From contig JAYZCG010000026.1 in NCBI GenBank assembly GCA_036338435.1, forward strand, positions 1 through 64,000: a stretch of 64,000 nt of DNA, written 5' to 3'. A program made the translations under genes and the position numbers. The notes beneath the pieces are model-generated. The model worked only from the letters and a program-made list of their open reading frames with translations, ran no database searches and was not told the origin of the DNA. Each line of letters starts with the position of its first letter. Position 1 is the first letter of the stretch. This document shows positions 52,132-61,909 of this stretch, piece by piece. This stretch comes from JAPYTY01 sp036338435. GTDB lineage: Bacteria; Acidobacteriota; UBA6911; RPQK01; JADFOI01.

Positions 52132-54816
52132 ATGCAAAGTTTGGATAGTTTCGGAGTGTGCTCCACGCTGGAGATAAACGGTGAGGAGTTGAAGTATTTT
52201 AAGCTGACTAGCCAAGAGAAAGGATTTGGTAGTGTAGAGCACTTACCATTTTCCTTAAAAATTCTTCTGGAGAATCTTCTGCGGCACGAGGACGGAGAGA
52301 TGGTAACAGCTGATGATATTCAGGCAGTGGTTAATTGGGAACCAACTGAGACTCCCTGCAGAGAGATTGCTTTCAAGCCGGCGCGGGTTATCCTTCAAGA
52401 TTTCACCGGAGTTCCGGCTCTTGTAGATTTAGCTGTAATGCGTGACGCTATTGAGGATATGGGCGGCGATCCAGCGAGTATTAATCCTCAAATACCTTCG
52501 GACTTGGTTATTGATCATTCGGTTCAGATTGACTCGTTTGGGACAGCGGAGTCCTTTCGAATTAATGTCGATAGAGAGTTTGAGCGTAATCTGGAGCGGT
52601 ATACTTTTCTACGTTGGGGGCAATCAGCCTTTGACAATCTGCGTGTAGTTCCCCCTGCTACAGGTATTGTTCACCAAGTTAATCTTGAATATCTGGCTCA
52701 GGTAGTATTCAGATCTGAGCAGGAGGATGGCCTTGTTATCTATCCTGATACTTTGGTAGGAACTGATAGTCACACCACCATGATTAACGGTCTTGGAGTG
52801 CTTGGATGGGGAGTAGGTGGGATCGAAGCAGAAGCAGCGATGTTGGGCCAGCCTATTAGTCTTCTCATACCACAAGTTTTGGGGTTTAAACTGGTGGGAA
52901 AGCTACCTGAGGGGACGACCTCTACAGATCTCGTCCTTACGATCACCCAGATGTTGCGTCAAAAAGGAGTAGTAGGACAATTTGTAGAATTCTATGGATC
53001 GGGATTGTCCAGTCTCTCTCTTGAAGATCGCGCTACTATCGGCAATATGGCGCCGGAATATGGTTCAACCTGTGCAATATTTCCCATTGACGAGCGCACT
53101 ATAGAGTATCTGAAGTTTACTTCTCGGAGTTCTGAACACGTAACATTGGTTGAAAGCTACGCTAAAGAACAGGGTCTTTTTCATATATCTGACAGTTCTC
53201 CAGCAGCATACAGCAGCACTATGGAATTAGATCTGGGGACCGTTGAGACGAGTTTGGCCGGGCCTAAACGACCTCAAGATCGTGTTCCGCTGTCTCAATC
53301 TAAAGCGTTATTCAACAATGCTTTGTCCGAAATGAAACAAGATCGTCCTTATGTCAGTGTGCCTTTTATCAATGACAATGATGAACCTATAGAAGCTAAA
53401 CTGGGACATGGAACGGTTGTCATTGCTGCCATTACCAGTTGTACACATACCTCAAATCCTAAAGCCATGATTGGCGCTGGTCTTTTGGCTAAGAATGCTG
53501 TGAAATATGGTTTGCAGAGTCGGCCATGGGTAAAGACAAGTTTGGCGCCCGGATCCAAGGTAGTCACTGAATATCTGGAGGCAGGCGGATTGCTTGACTA
53601 TCTTAGTCAGCTAGGTTTCCACTTGGTAGGATACGGCTGCACTACCTGTATTGGAAATAGCGGACCACTTCCCGGACCTATTCTAAGTGTTATTGAGGAC
53701 AATGGGTTGGTGGTATGTTCTGTGCTTTCTGGGAATCGTAACTTTGAGGGAAGAATTAGCCCTCATGTACAGGCCAATTATCTAGCCTCGCCTCCGCTAG
53801 TCGTTGCTTATGCACTAGCTGGGAAAATGGATATTGATCTCTACCATGAACCTTTAGGTCAGGGCAGACACGGGCAAGATGTATATCTCAGAGATATCTG
53901 GCCTTCAGAGGATGAGGTGCTTCAAATCACGCGGAAGACAGTGACCAGTGAACTGTTTTCTCGTAAGTATGCAGACATTTTCACCGGAAATAAGATCTGG
54001 CGTAATCTTCACGTCCCTTCTGGAAACCGTTTTGTCTGGGACAACCAATCAACCTATATAAGGCAACCGCCTTTCTTCAAGGGCATGCCACGGGAACCTC
54101 TGCCTGTACGGAACATCCAGGGAATGAAGATTGTAGCCATGCTTGGAGATTCTGTGACAACCGACCATATTTCACCTGCTGGCTCTATTCCCGAAGATGG
54201 GTCTGCCGGCAAGTACTTAATAGACCATGGAGTTGAACCTACTGATTTTAATTCTTTTGGTTCTCGACGTGGCAATCACGAGGTCATGATGCGGGGGACA
54301 TTTGGAAATATTCGTCTCCGTAATCTTCTAGTTCCAGGAACGGAGGGAGGCTATACGTTGCATCCGTCATCGTCGAAACCATTGACGATTTACGATGCCG
54401 CTGTGAGATACAGAAAGAGCAACGAGCCGTTATTGGTGGTTGCAGGAAAAGAATATGGATCCGGATCTTCCCGGGACTGGGCAGCGAAAGGGGCTAGATT
54501 GTTAGGTATTAAAGCAGTTCTAGCAGAAAGTTATGAGCGAATTCACCGAAGTAATTTGATTGGTATGGGTGTTTTGCCACTCCAGTTTTTGGAAGGTGAG
54601 GATCGGAAGAGTTTGAGGTTGACCGGGTCGGAAACTTGCGATTTGCTAGGGCTAGAAGGCGGCTTGGAGCCACGGCAAGAACTAGCCCTTAGGGTGTCTG
54701 CCGATGATGGAAGTGTGAGGCAATTTTCTGTGCTGTGCAGAATAGATACTTCTAACGAGGCAAATTACTATCGGCATGGAGGTATTCTTCACTATGTGTT
54801 ACGTTCGTTGTTATAA
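52132..54816 (+). CDS. acnA: Aconitate hydratase A
   Basis: Citrate-isocitrate isomerase of the TCA cycle with a 4Fe-4S cluster, 894 aa, normal for AcnA/IRP-type enzymes. Cluster cysteines lie in AITSCTHTSNP and GYGCTTCIGNSGPL. Substrate motifs include VGTDSHTTMINGLGVLGWGVGG near 205 and, in the swivel domain, KEYGSGSSRDWAAKGARLLG near 780. ATG 52132 is chosen; GTG 52129 is directly before it. It lies ten bases after lpd and is surely co-transcribed. Confidence 0.97.
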   Translation: MQSLDSFGVCSTLEINGEELKYFKLTSQEKGFGSVEHLPFSLKILLENLLRHEDGEMVTADDIQAVVNWEPTETPCREIAFKPARVILQDFTGVPALVDLAVMRDAIEDMGGDPASINPQIPSDLVIDHSVQIDSFGTAESFRINVDREFERNLERYTFLRWGQSAFDNLRVVPPATGIVHQVNLEYLAQVVFRSEQEDGLVIYPDTLVGTDSHTTMINGLGVLGWGVGGIEAEAAMLGQPISLLIPQVLGFKLVGKLPEGTTSTDLVLTITQMLRQKGVVGQFVEFYGSGLSSLSLEDRATIGNMAPEYGSTCAIFPIDERTIEYLKFTSRSSEHVTLVESYAKEQGLFHISDSSPAAYSSTMELDLGTVETSLAGPKRPQDRVPLSQSKALFNNALSEMKQDRPYVSVPFINDNDEPIEAKLGHGTVVIAAITSCTHTSNPKAMIGAGLLAKNAVKYGLQSRPWVKTSLAPGSKVVTEYLEAGGLLDYLSQLGFHLVGYGCTTCIGNSGPLPGPILSVIEDNGLVVCSVLSGNRNFEGRISPHVQANYLASPPLVVAYALAGKMDIDLYHEPLGQGRHGQDVYLRDIWPSEDEVLQITRKTVTSELFSRKYADIFTGNKIWRNLHVPSGNRFVWDNQSTYIRQPPFFKGMPREPLPVRNIQGMKIVAMLGDSVTTDHISPAGSIPEDGSAGKYLIDHGVEPTDFNSFGSRRGNHEVMMRGTFGNIRLRNLLVPGTEGGYTLHPSSSKPLTIYDAAVRYRKSNEPLLVVAGKEYGSGSSRDWAAKGARLLGIKAVLAESYERIHRSNLIGMGVLPLQFLEGEDRKSLRLTGSETCDLLGLEGGLEPRQELALRVSADDGSVRQFSVLCRIDTSNEANYYRHGGILHYVLRSLL

Positions 54817-54956
54817 GCAAACTGCAATACTGTGGAAAATGATGAATACAAACATTATATTCAGGACTTCGCATTGCATAAAAATATGAAATTGAAAGTC
54901 GTGGATGCAGGCTTGTGTTTGATCTTGGTGACACAATCTATTAGCCTCAGCTCAGA

Positions 54957-55637
54957 ATGACGGGAGACGTTGTTGATTTTCCGGACATTGCAGAGATCCC
55001 CATCTTTCCGCTGCCCAATACGGTTTTGTTTCCCCGCACATTCCTCCCTCTTCACATTTTCGAACCGCGTTACAAGCAGATGGTTACAGACGTTCTGGGA
55101 GGCAGTCGACAGATTGGGATGGCATTACTTCAACCTGGTTGGGAGGATAACCCTCAAGGCAATCCGGAGGTATTTGGCACTGGAGGCACGGGACTGATCA
55201 CGGAGTACAAGAACCTTGAAGAGGGTAAGTACAATATCCTGCTAAATGGCTGTTACCGTTTTAGGATTATGGAGTTTACCCAAGAAGTGCCATATAGGAT
55301 TGCCCGAGTTGAATTGTTAAAAGAGATTATCCCAAGTGGACGGGAAGCAAATGAAATTGCAAATGAACTGGCACTAAGTATCGATAAGCTAAATGCAGAA
55401 AAGGTTTTTTCCGAAGTTAATCTGAATCTATCGGATAAGCTGGACTTCACAACACTGGTCAATTCAATCTGTTCCTCACTAAACCTTTCCGTTTATGACA
55501 AGCAACAACTTTTGGAAATAGACAATCTTAAAACTAGAGCCAAGACCATCTTGGCAGTTCTACAACAGCATATTTCAAGGGGTCGTTTCGTGTCTAAGTT
55601 TGATCATCTAAAGCCCGATGATCCGAGCGTTAACTAG
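54957..55637 (+). CDS. LON substrate-binding (PUA-like) domain protein
   Basis: A 226-aa protein holding only the N-terminal domain of Lon protease, with no AAA+ or protease part. The family start IPIFPLPNTVLFPRTFLPLHIFEPRYKQM is at residues 13-41, followed by GTGGTGLITEYKNLEEGKYNILLNGCYRFRI near 75-105, then a helical C-terminus. Stand-alone LON-domain proteins are widespread and their role is not settled; substrate recognition for degradation or quality control is a guess. It runs into the M1 peptidase gene after 10 bp. Confidence 0.9.
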   Translation: MTGDVVDFPDIAEIPIFPLPNTVLFPRTFLPLHIFEPRYKQMVTDVLGGSRQIGMALLQPGWEDNPQGNPEVFGTGGTGLITEYKNLEEGKYNILLNGCYRFRIMEFTQEVPYRIARVELLKEIIPSGREANEIANELALSIDKLNAEKVFSEVNLNLSDKLDFTTLVNSICSSLNLSVYDKQQLLEIDNLKTRAKTILAVLQQHISRGRFVSKFDHLKPDDPSVN

Positions 55638-55647
55638 TTAAAAAATA

Positions 55648-57699
55648 ATGATTCGATTTTTTCTTGTCCGATGGAGTACTCGGCTCGTGCTTTTGTGTGG
55701 GGCGGTGTCCATGGTAATACCTCAATCTGTACAGACTGCAGCAGAGGAAGGAACCATTCTCGAAGACGATCTCTCTGTTTTAAGTGACCGTATCGTCGAT
55801 TATAAGATTGAAGTAGAACTGGATCCTACAAACAAAATTGTGCAGGGACATGAAATCCTGACGTGGCGCAATCGAAGTGGGAAAGGAGTTCAAGACTTCT
55901 GTTTCCATCTCTACCTAAATGCATTCAGGAATAATAGGTCTACTTTCGTTAGGGAAGGGCGTTACCAATCACTTTGGGCAGGGGAGGAGAAGATTCCTGA
56001 AGACCATTGGGGGTATACCCAGGTGAAGTCAGTGGAGGTCGTGTCGTCTGATCAAGAAGTGGTTGGATCTGATTATGCTCATCCAGACGACGATAATGAA
56101 GAGGATCGTAGCGTACTAATAGTGCACGTGGACAAACCGCTTCCTCCGGGTGAAGAGATCCAGTTTCGCATTGATTTTGAATCAAAACTTCCGCGAGGCA
56201 CTAGACGCACCGGCTGGTCTGAAGACTACTTTTTTGTAGCCCAGTGGTTTCCCAAGGTCGGGGTATTTTCAGAAGAGGGATGGAACTGCCATCAGTATCA
56301 CCGATCAACTGAGTACTTTGCCGATTTTGGAATCTACGATGTTTCCCTAACTGTACCTAGCAATTTTGTTGTTGGAGCGACGGGGATGCGGATCAGTCAA
56401 CAAGAGAATACAGATGGATCGATGACTCATCGCTATTACCAGGAGGATGTCCACGACTTTGCGTGGACTGCTAGTCCACGCTTTCTAAAGAAGACGGAGG
56501 TCTTTACTGATCCTACCCTGCCAGAAGTAGAGGTTACACTCCTACTCCTGCCCGAACACAAGGATCTTGAAGAACGTTATTTGGCTGCAACTAGCCATGC
56601 TCTCCGTTATTACGGACATTGGTTTGGAGCTTATCCATATAAAACCATAACTGTTGTGGACCCGGCCTATCGGAGTAGTAGTGGTGGGATGGAGTATCCA
56701 ACTTTTATAACTGGAGGAACCCATTTTTGGGCTCCTGCCACTGTACTGCGTCCTGAGGGGGTTACTGTCCATGAAGTTGGTCATCAATGGTGGTATGGGA
56801 TGTCTGCTAACAATGAATTTGAAGAGGCATGGTTGGATGAAGGACTCAATTCATGGTCCGAATCCAAAGTTCAGAAGCACACGTACTCTCCTAGCCGTTA
56901 TATGGTGAGATTTTTCAGAGATATCCCGTTTGTTTTCAATTCAGTTGAAATTCCATTCGAAACTGCTTCCTTGTCCGCAGTTCGTAGATCTGGCCAAGAC
57001 GATGTCATGATCCGGCGGGGATGGGAATATTCCAGCAATACTGCCTACCGAACTAACTCGTACAGCAAGCCGGAAATGGTCTTATGGACCCTAGAGCGTT
57101 GGATAGGGGAGAAGACGATGCTTGAGGCAATGAGAACCTTTTTCCAGCGATATAAATTCAAACATCCTACAACACAAAATTTCATTGATACATTTAACGA
57201 AGTAATTGGCCAGGACATGAGCTGGTTTTTTGACGAGACACTATTTAGTTCTGAGTTGGTTGACTATGCCATCGGAACAGCTAGATCTACAGAGATCCCT
57301 GAACGACAAGGAGTCTTTGATAACGGGATAATACAGCCGTTAAATTCTGGAGAAGAGGAGGGAACTCGTCAACGAGAGTATCTTACTGAGGTGGTTGTTC
57401 AGCGACTCAAAGGAGCTCGATTTCCAGTCGATGTACTGATGGTTTTTGATGATGGCGAAAAAATAAGAAGGAGTTGGGATGGACAAGATAGATGGGAAAA
57501 ATACTCTTTTCAGAAGCCAACGCGTCTTGAATATGCATCAGTGGATCCCGACCGAAAACTCTTGCTGGACATCAACCCTACTAATAATAGTCGTTACCGT
57601 GCAACCGATAAGGGATTTGCTTTAGCCACTAAGAAATGGGCCTCCAAATGGTTGTTTTGGCTACAAAATTTGTTGGAGACGATCGCCTTCATGGCTTAA
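55648..57699 (+). CDS. Exported M1 family metallopeptidase
   Basis: Zinc aminopeptidase-like protein, 683 aa. The signal segment LVLLCGAVSMVIPQSVQTAA suggests export. The beta-saddle domain occupies about 40-280. The exopeptidase-type motif reads GGMEYP near 350. Zinc ligands are H375, H379 (HEVGH) and E398, with E376 catalytic, spaced exactly as in M1 enzymes. A Tyr in AYRTNSYSKPEMVL is the likely transition-state residue. It probably trims peptides in the periplasm for nutrition. It is coupled to the LON-domain gene and to the membrane protein 2 bp downstream. Confidence 0.92.
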   Translation: MIRFFLVRWSTRLVLLCGAVSMVIPQSVQTAAEEGTILEDDLSVLSDRIVDYKIEVELDPTNKIVQGHEILTWRNRSGKGVQDFCFHLYLNAFRNNRSTFVREGRYQSLWAGEEKIPEDHWGYTQVKSVEVVSSDQEVVGSDYAHPDDDNEEDRSVLIVHVDKPLPPGEEIQFRIDFESKLPRGTRRTGWSEDYFFVAQWFPKVGVFSEEGWNCHQYHRSTEYFADFGIYDVSLTVPSNFVVGATGMRISQQENTDGSMTHRYYQEDVHDFAWTASPRFLKKTEVFTDPTLPEVEVTLLLLPEHKDLEERYLAATSHALRYYGHWFGAYPYKTITVVDPAYRSSSGGMEYPTFITGGTHFWAPATVLRPEGVTVHEVGHQWWYGMSANNEFEEAWLDEGLNSWSESKVQKHTYSPSRYMVRFFRDIPFVFNSVEIPFETASLSAVRRSGQDDVMIRRGWEYSSNTAYRTNSYSKPEMVLWTLERWIGEKTMLEAMRTFFQRYKFKHPTTQNFIDTFNEVIGQDMSWFFDETLFSSELVDYAIGTARSTEIPERQGVFDNGIIQPLNSGEEEGTRQREYLTEVVVQRLKGARFPVDVLMVFDDGEKIRRSWDGQDRWEKYSFQKPTRLEYASVDPDRKLLLDINPTNNSRYRATDKGFALATKKWASKWLFWLQNLLETIAFMA

Positions 57700-57701
57700 A
57701 C

Positions 57702-58673
57702 ATGAGACAAATTTTATCGGAGGGTTGGAGATTGCTAACCCGCCACAAAAAAGCAGTTTTCTTTTTCTATCTGACAAATGTGATGGTAGCTGCTTTTTTG
57801 CTGGTGCCTTTCATGGAGGTTTTTGATCATTCTTTGGGGCTTGGGCTCTACCGGGAACAGATGGTACATGCTCTGGATTATGATTGGTATACCCTCTTTG
57901 TAGATCGTGTAACGGGTTTTGCGTCTACCTTTGCTCCCTGGGTCATGGGAGCAGGTCCGTTCGCCAAGAACATGGAGGCATTATTAAATGGAGAAATCAC
58001 ACAATTTCCCTGGGAGATTCTCTGTCTGGGAGGGGTATATGTGTTTCTCCAAACATTCTTATTAGGGGCTACTCTGGGTTCCTTGTCCCTGAATCCAAAG
58101 GGAACCAGTACGCGTCAGTTCTTTCAAAATGGGGTCATATTTTTTGGGCGATTTTTTCGATTGGCAGTGTTGGCGCTTTTGACTTTTTGGGTCCTTGATA
58201 GTTGGATTATTGAGCCGTTGGCCTTCCTGGTGAATAAGCTTTCAGAAGGAGCACTTACTGACAGGGGCGCATCTGCCTGGAATCTGGTCTACTATCTGCT
58301 GATGTTGCTAGTCTTCATGATCGTTAATATGCTTTTTGACTATGCAAAGATTAAAGTAGCTATCGAGAATAGTACCAGCATCATTCTCTCTTTTTTAGCT
58401 GGGGTAAATTTTTGTAAGAAGCACTTTCTGGCCGCTTTCGGACTCTATCTTGGCATCACGATTCTGGGAGTAATTGGAGTTTTGATATACACGGGTGTGG
58501 AGCATGTTCTCCCACAACGAACTTGGTTGCCAATCGTGGTGGCAATATTTTGGCAACAACTCTATGTTCTTGGTCGCTTGTCGATCAAACTATTTTTTTA
58601 TACCAGCCAGGTGCAGTTCTATCTCCAAAGACAAGACTTTAAGCAGATCCCCGATATCCAGTCTAGTAATTAG
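57702..58673 (+). CDS. Hypothetical polytopic membrane protein
   Basis: A 323-aa protein with about six hydrophobic helices, starting at ATG 57702 two bases after the M1 stop; a longer frame from 57636 overlaps M1 and is less likely. The N-terminus MRQILSEGWRLLTRHKKAVFFFYLTN followed by spaced helices and the stretch LFDYAKIKVAIENSTSIILS resemble glycerophosphoryl-diester-phosphodiesterase-like or DUF7544-type membrane domains, but I cannot name a family with confidence. Position suggests co-transcription with the peptidase. Function unknown. Confidence 0.75.
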   Translation: MRQILSEGWRLLTRHKKAVFFFYLTNVMVAAFLLVPFMEVFDHSLGLGLYREQMVHALDYDWYTLFVDRVTGFASTFAPWVMGAGPFAKNMEALLNGEITQFPWEILCLGGVYVFLQTFLLGATLGSLSLNPKGTSTRQFFQNGVIFFGRFFRLAVLALLTFWVLDSWIIEPLAFLVNKLSEGALTDRGASAWNLVYYLLMLLVFMIVNMLFDYAKIKVAIENSTSIILSFLAGVNFCKKHFLAAFGLYLGITILGVIGVLIYTGVEHVLPQRTWLPIVVAIFWQQLYVLGRLSIKLFFYTSQVQFYLQRQDFKQIPDIQSSN

Positions 58674-58744
58674 GTTCATAGCACACACCTAGGTCTCAGA
58701 TATGTTTGTGATACCTTAATTCTGCACCCACAAATCATGTTGAA

Positions 58745-59266
58745 CTAGTGGATGTCCCGGTGTATGAACTGATCTATTTCATCAGCCGTAGATTGACCAT
58801 GTAGGATCAGTTCGAAGAGAAAATCAAAATCCCAATTGGGAGGAAGATTCATTCTTTTTGCCAGCTGTTTAGGTTCCAAGACATGTTCTTTGTCCATGAT
58901 CATGGCTTCAAGGTGGTAGATGTCCAAGGCTCCTTGAGGGCACTTTTTAATTTCGATTGGAAGTTTACAACCTTTCAGAACATAAGCGATGTTTCTGCTC
59001 GTGAATCCTAGGTAGTTGTCTTCTTCCGCCGGAGGCCCGTAGCCAGAGTAGAAAATTTTTTCTACTTCCAAGAGGATGCCTTTGCGGCTATCCATTAGTC
59101 GGTGAAAAAACATCTCCCCAATTTCGTTTTCCGGTACCACAGTGAGTAAGCCTTGAGGTTCTTTGCCGTTATCATCAAATAACCTAGAGGGATCATCCAC
59201 TATGCCTGCGAGTGCATCTTTAGCTTCGTCAATGTTTTTGTATCGAACTGCTTTAATAAATTTCAT
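58745..59266 (-). CDS. Hypothetical soluble protein
   Basis: A 173-aa protein with no signal peptide or membrane helix. It starts MKFIKAVRYKNIDEAKDAL and has an acidic middle (PENEIGEMFFHRLMDSRKG), a YSGYGPPAEEDNYLGFTSRN segment and a helical C-terminal part ending with HGQSTADEIDQFIH. Codon use looks like that of neighbours. I do not recognise the family. It stands between two plus-strand genes and is convergent to the membrane protein upstream. Confidence 0.7.
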   Translation of the reverse strand: MKFIKAVRYKNIDEAKDALAGIVDDPSRLFDDNGKEPQGLLTVVPENEIGEMFFHRLMDSRKGILLEVEKIFYSGYGPPAEEDNYLGFTSRNIAYVLKGCKLPIEIKKCPQGALDIYHLEAMIMDKEHVLEPKQLAKRMNLPPNWDFDFLFELILHGQSTADEIDQFIHRDIH

Positions 59267-59332
59267 CAGAGTGACACTCTATTTACCACATGGGACCAGG
59301 GTTTTGTCTATGTGTATACTTTGTGTTTATAT

Positions 59333-59340
59333 GAGAAAGG
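59333..59340 (+). promoter_or_regulatory. Shine-Dalgarno site deciding the GTG start of the M28 gene
   Basis: GAGAAAGG lies seven bases before GTG 59348. A longer frame to ATG 59312 would place this site inside the gene and put a hydrophilic tail before the signal peptide. Confidence 0.65.
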
Positions 59341-59347
59341 TCAAAGT

Positions 59348-61126
59348 GTGAAGATAATCAGTAAAAAAATCCAATTCCAATTATTCCTCATCCCTGCTGT
59401 TGCTCTCTTGATGGCAGCTATTTCTGTAGCCCAATCTGGAGAGGACACATATTTTATGCAACATTTGCGGTACCTCTCTTCTGATGCATTAAAGGGACGT
59501 GGAAATGGAAGCGAAGAACTAGAACATGCCGCCGAATACATCGCAGAATATTTTCGCGAAGCTGGTCTTTTGCCAGCTGGAGAGGGAGATACTTATTTCC
59601 AAAAATTCGAATTAGTACTGGGACAAAGAGTTCATGCCAAAAGTCAAATCACCTATCGATTTGGGGATACATTAATACAATTGAAGCCAGGAGAAGATTA
59701 TATTTCTTTAACCGCAGACAATCAGAAAGAGGTTAAAGGGCAACCGGTCTTTGTGGGATCTGGAATCACGGCTCCAGCGCTGGGACATGATGATTATAAG
59801 GGCCTGGATGTAGAGGGAAAGATTGCACTTATTTTAGAGCATAACTCTCAGGGAATAGTTGAGGGGATCAATTTGACCCATTACTCAACAACAGTTTACA
59901 AAATAATGAATGCTCGATCCCGAGGCGCTGTAGGTGTGATTTTGTTGCCTGACTACTCTAATCCATCTAAGAGAATTTCTAGTTCGTCGGGGGAAATTCA
60001 AATAGCACATGTGGGGATTCATGCAGTGCGGCTTACCGAGAAAGGTAGTAGCCAATTGTTTGGTGATGGAGGACACGATTTGGACATGGCAACGGGGCTG
60101 TTTGACAGTCAATTTTTTCCCAAAAGGGATTCCCCGGAATATGAGGTAACTATAAATATGCATATGGCCAGGGTTCGTCATACTGTTAGGAACGTACTGG
60201 GTTTCATTAAGGGGAAGACTGAGAAAATTATTGTTTTGGGGGCTCATTATGATCATTTGGGTACAGGAACTCATGGCTCGTTGGGGTCACATCTGAAGGG
60301 TGAGATTCACAATGGAGCAGATGACAATGCTTCAGGAACAGCTGGATTGTTACAATTGGCAAAGAAATTTTCACAAACAACTCCGCACCGAGGCTTACTA
60401 TTTATAGCCTTTGCTGGAGAGGAATTGGGCTTGCTGGGCTCAAAGCACTATACGCAATATCCGACTATGGATTTGCAGAACACTATAGCCATGCTCAACT
60501 TAGATATGATCGGGCGTAGTGATGGGGACATTTTTATTGGTGGGACAGACACGTCGAATAAGTTTAGAATGCTCTTGGAGTCAGTACAGGAGAGTTCTTT
60601 TCTCAAGTTTTCTTATTCAGATAATCTTAGAGGATCCAGCGATCATCTCTCATTTGCCTCGAAGAAGATACCAGTGCTCTTTTTTTTCTCTGGGCTTCAC
60701 AACGATTACCATCGGCCTTCTGATGATTGGGAACGGATTAATGTGGATGCGACGCGGGAGGTTATTGACGTAGTCTACAAGACGGTCAATCGGTTATCCA
60801 ATTTGCAAACTCCTCTCGAATATCTAGAAAGACATCCTAAATCTTCTCGTATGGAACGTACATCTAAGCCTCGTTTTGGAGCTATAGTCGACACGTCCTG
60901 GAGTTTAGAAGGCGTTCGTTTTGAGGAAATTGTAGAAGGGTCGTCTGCAGCAGCGGCAGGCTTGAGAAATGGAGATGTGTTGTTGAGTTTTGAGGGCAAT
61001 AAAATTCAGAGCTTTGGAGAATTTACTGACGCTCTTGTTAAAAAAGCCCCAGGTGATGAAGTTGAGGTCGTGGTTCTTAGGGGGGAAAGGCGTATCCGCA
61101 CGTCCATCTTCTTGGCCGGATGGTAG
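59348..61126 (+). CDS. Exported M28 family metallopeptidase with PA insert and C-terminal PDZ domain
   Basis: A 592-aa exported zinc peptidase counted from GTG 59348. Signal segment FQLFLIPAVALLMAAISVAQ, then RYLSSDALKGRGNGSEE, typical of this group. A protease-associated (PA) domain covers about 115-250. The dinuclear-zinc core has GAHYDHLG (H300), GADDNASG (D325/D326), FAGEELGLLGS, LNLDMIGR and LHNDYHRPSDDW. A PDZ domain begins near 510 (GAIVDTSW, then GSSAAAAGLRNGDVLLSF). PDZ-fused M28 enzymes are common in Bacteroidota and Gemmatimonadota. Likely aminopeptidase that degrades external peptides. Confidence 0.93.
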   Translation: MKIISKKIQFQLFLIPAVALLMAAISVAQSGEDTYFMQHLRYLSSDALKGRGNGSEELEHAAEYIAEYFREAGLLPAGEGDTYFQKFELVLGQRVHAKSQITYRFGDTLIQLKPGEDYISLTADNQKEVKGQPVFVGSGITAPALGHDDYKGLDVEGKIALILEHNSQGIVEGINLTHYSTTVYKIMNARSRGAVGVILLPDYSNPSKRISSSSGEIQIAHVGIHAVRLTEKGSSQLFGDGGHDLDMATGLFDSQFFPKRDSPEYEVTINMHMARVRHTVRNVLGFIKGKTEKIIVLGAHYDHLGTGTHGSLGSHLKGEIHNGADDNASGTAGLLQLAKKFSQTTPHRGLLFIAFAGEELGLLGSKHYTQYPTMDLQNTIAMLNLDMIGRSDGDIFIGGTDTSNKFRMLLESVQESSFLKFSYSDNLRGSSDHLSFASKKIPVLFFFSGLHNDYHRPSDDWERINVDATREVIDVVYKTVNRLSNLQTPLEYLERHPKSSRMERTSKPRFGAIVDTSWSLEGVRFEEIVEGSSAAAAGLRNGDVLLSFEGNKIQSFGEFTDALVKKAPGDEVEVVVLRGERRIRTSIFLAGW

Positions 61127-61201
61127 CCCAGGTGTATTCGCATGTCTAGTTATAGGAAAATGAAAAGTAAAATGGATGGAAGGCGTTTAATTTACAATCT
61201 T

Positions 61202-61747
61202 TTAGATAGACTTCTCTGTATCTTTAGTCCGATGTGAAGCATGAGGTTGATTTTTTTCAGGAGATGTTCGTTTTAAAAATTCGATCCCAAATTGCACAAA
61301 GTGGATGAGATGGTGTGAAGGGTGATGTGCGGCTTGGTATATTGCATTTATCTTCTGGGAAAACACCATTAATGCAGAGTCTATCCGGCTTTCTATCTCA
61401 GTAGACTGGTAGCGCACCAAGTCCACTCCACGACCCACGGCGCGGGTGACCGCCTGGATTTTTGCAACAAATACCTCTATGTTTGTTTCGATTGTCTTCT
61501 GGAACATAGGTAATTTGGGTAGGCTATCTTCAACTGTATCGACCATTTTGCAAAGCAATTTCATCCCTATGAGAGTTCTCTGATAAAAGGAGTGCAGGGT
61601 GCGGTCAATGGCCACGATTTTTTGTCGAATGACAAAAGTAACGACCACTATCAGGGCTGTTTGTATCAGAACTAGAATTACCATTATCCACACCAGCAGA
61701 TTGACTAGTGATGGATGATCAGTATCCATGGAGCCACGATACCACAT
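61202..61747 (-). CDS. Hypothetical single-pass membrane protein with long helical domain
   Basis: A 181-aa protein. One hydrophobic helix (VNLLVWIMVILVLIQTALIV) lies near residues 15-40. A long helical stretch to about 150 follows, then a His- and Lys-rich tail (AAHHPSHHL, NQPHASHRTK). ATG 61747 or 61729 may be the start. The plan (short N-terminus, one helix, long coiled rod) recalls DUF948-like proteins, but motifs do not fix it. Function unknown. Confidence 0.65.
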   Translation of the reverse strand: MWYRGSMDTDHPSLVNLLVWIMVILVLIQTALIVVVTFVIRQKIVAIDRTLHSFYQRTLIGMKLLCKMVDTVEDSLPKLPMFQKTIETNIEVFVAKIQAVTRAVGRGVDLVRYQSTEIESRIDSALMVFSQKINAIYQAAHHPSHHLIHFVQFGIEFLKRTSPEKNQPHASHRTKDTEKSI

Positions 61748-61888
61748 TTTTTTGGAGAGAATAGATCAATCGCTTGGAAACTCAAAAGAGGGGTACAAGG
61801 CAAATAAGAGAATTGGTAGAACAGGATTATTATGGTTGTAACAGCACTCCTAAGATAGTCTGCAAACCGCAAGGTAATACTAAAGATT

Positions 61889-61897
61889 TGCTATACT
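61889..61897 (+). promoter_or_regulatory. Extended -10 promoter for queG, possibly leaderless
   Basis: TGCTATACT fits the extended -10 form TGnTATAAT with one mismatch. No good -35 lies upstream, as extended -10 promoters allow. Transcription would start near 61904, only about six bases before ATG 61910. There is no Shine-Dalgarno sequence before that ATG. Confidence 0.4.
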
Positions 61898-61909
61898 CGT
61901 CTACTCTCT

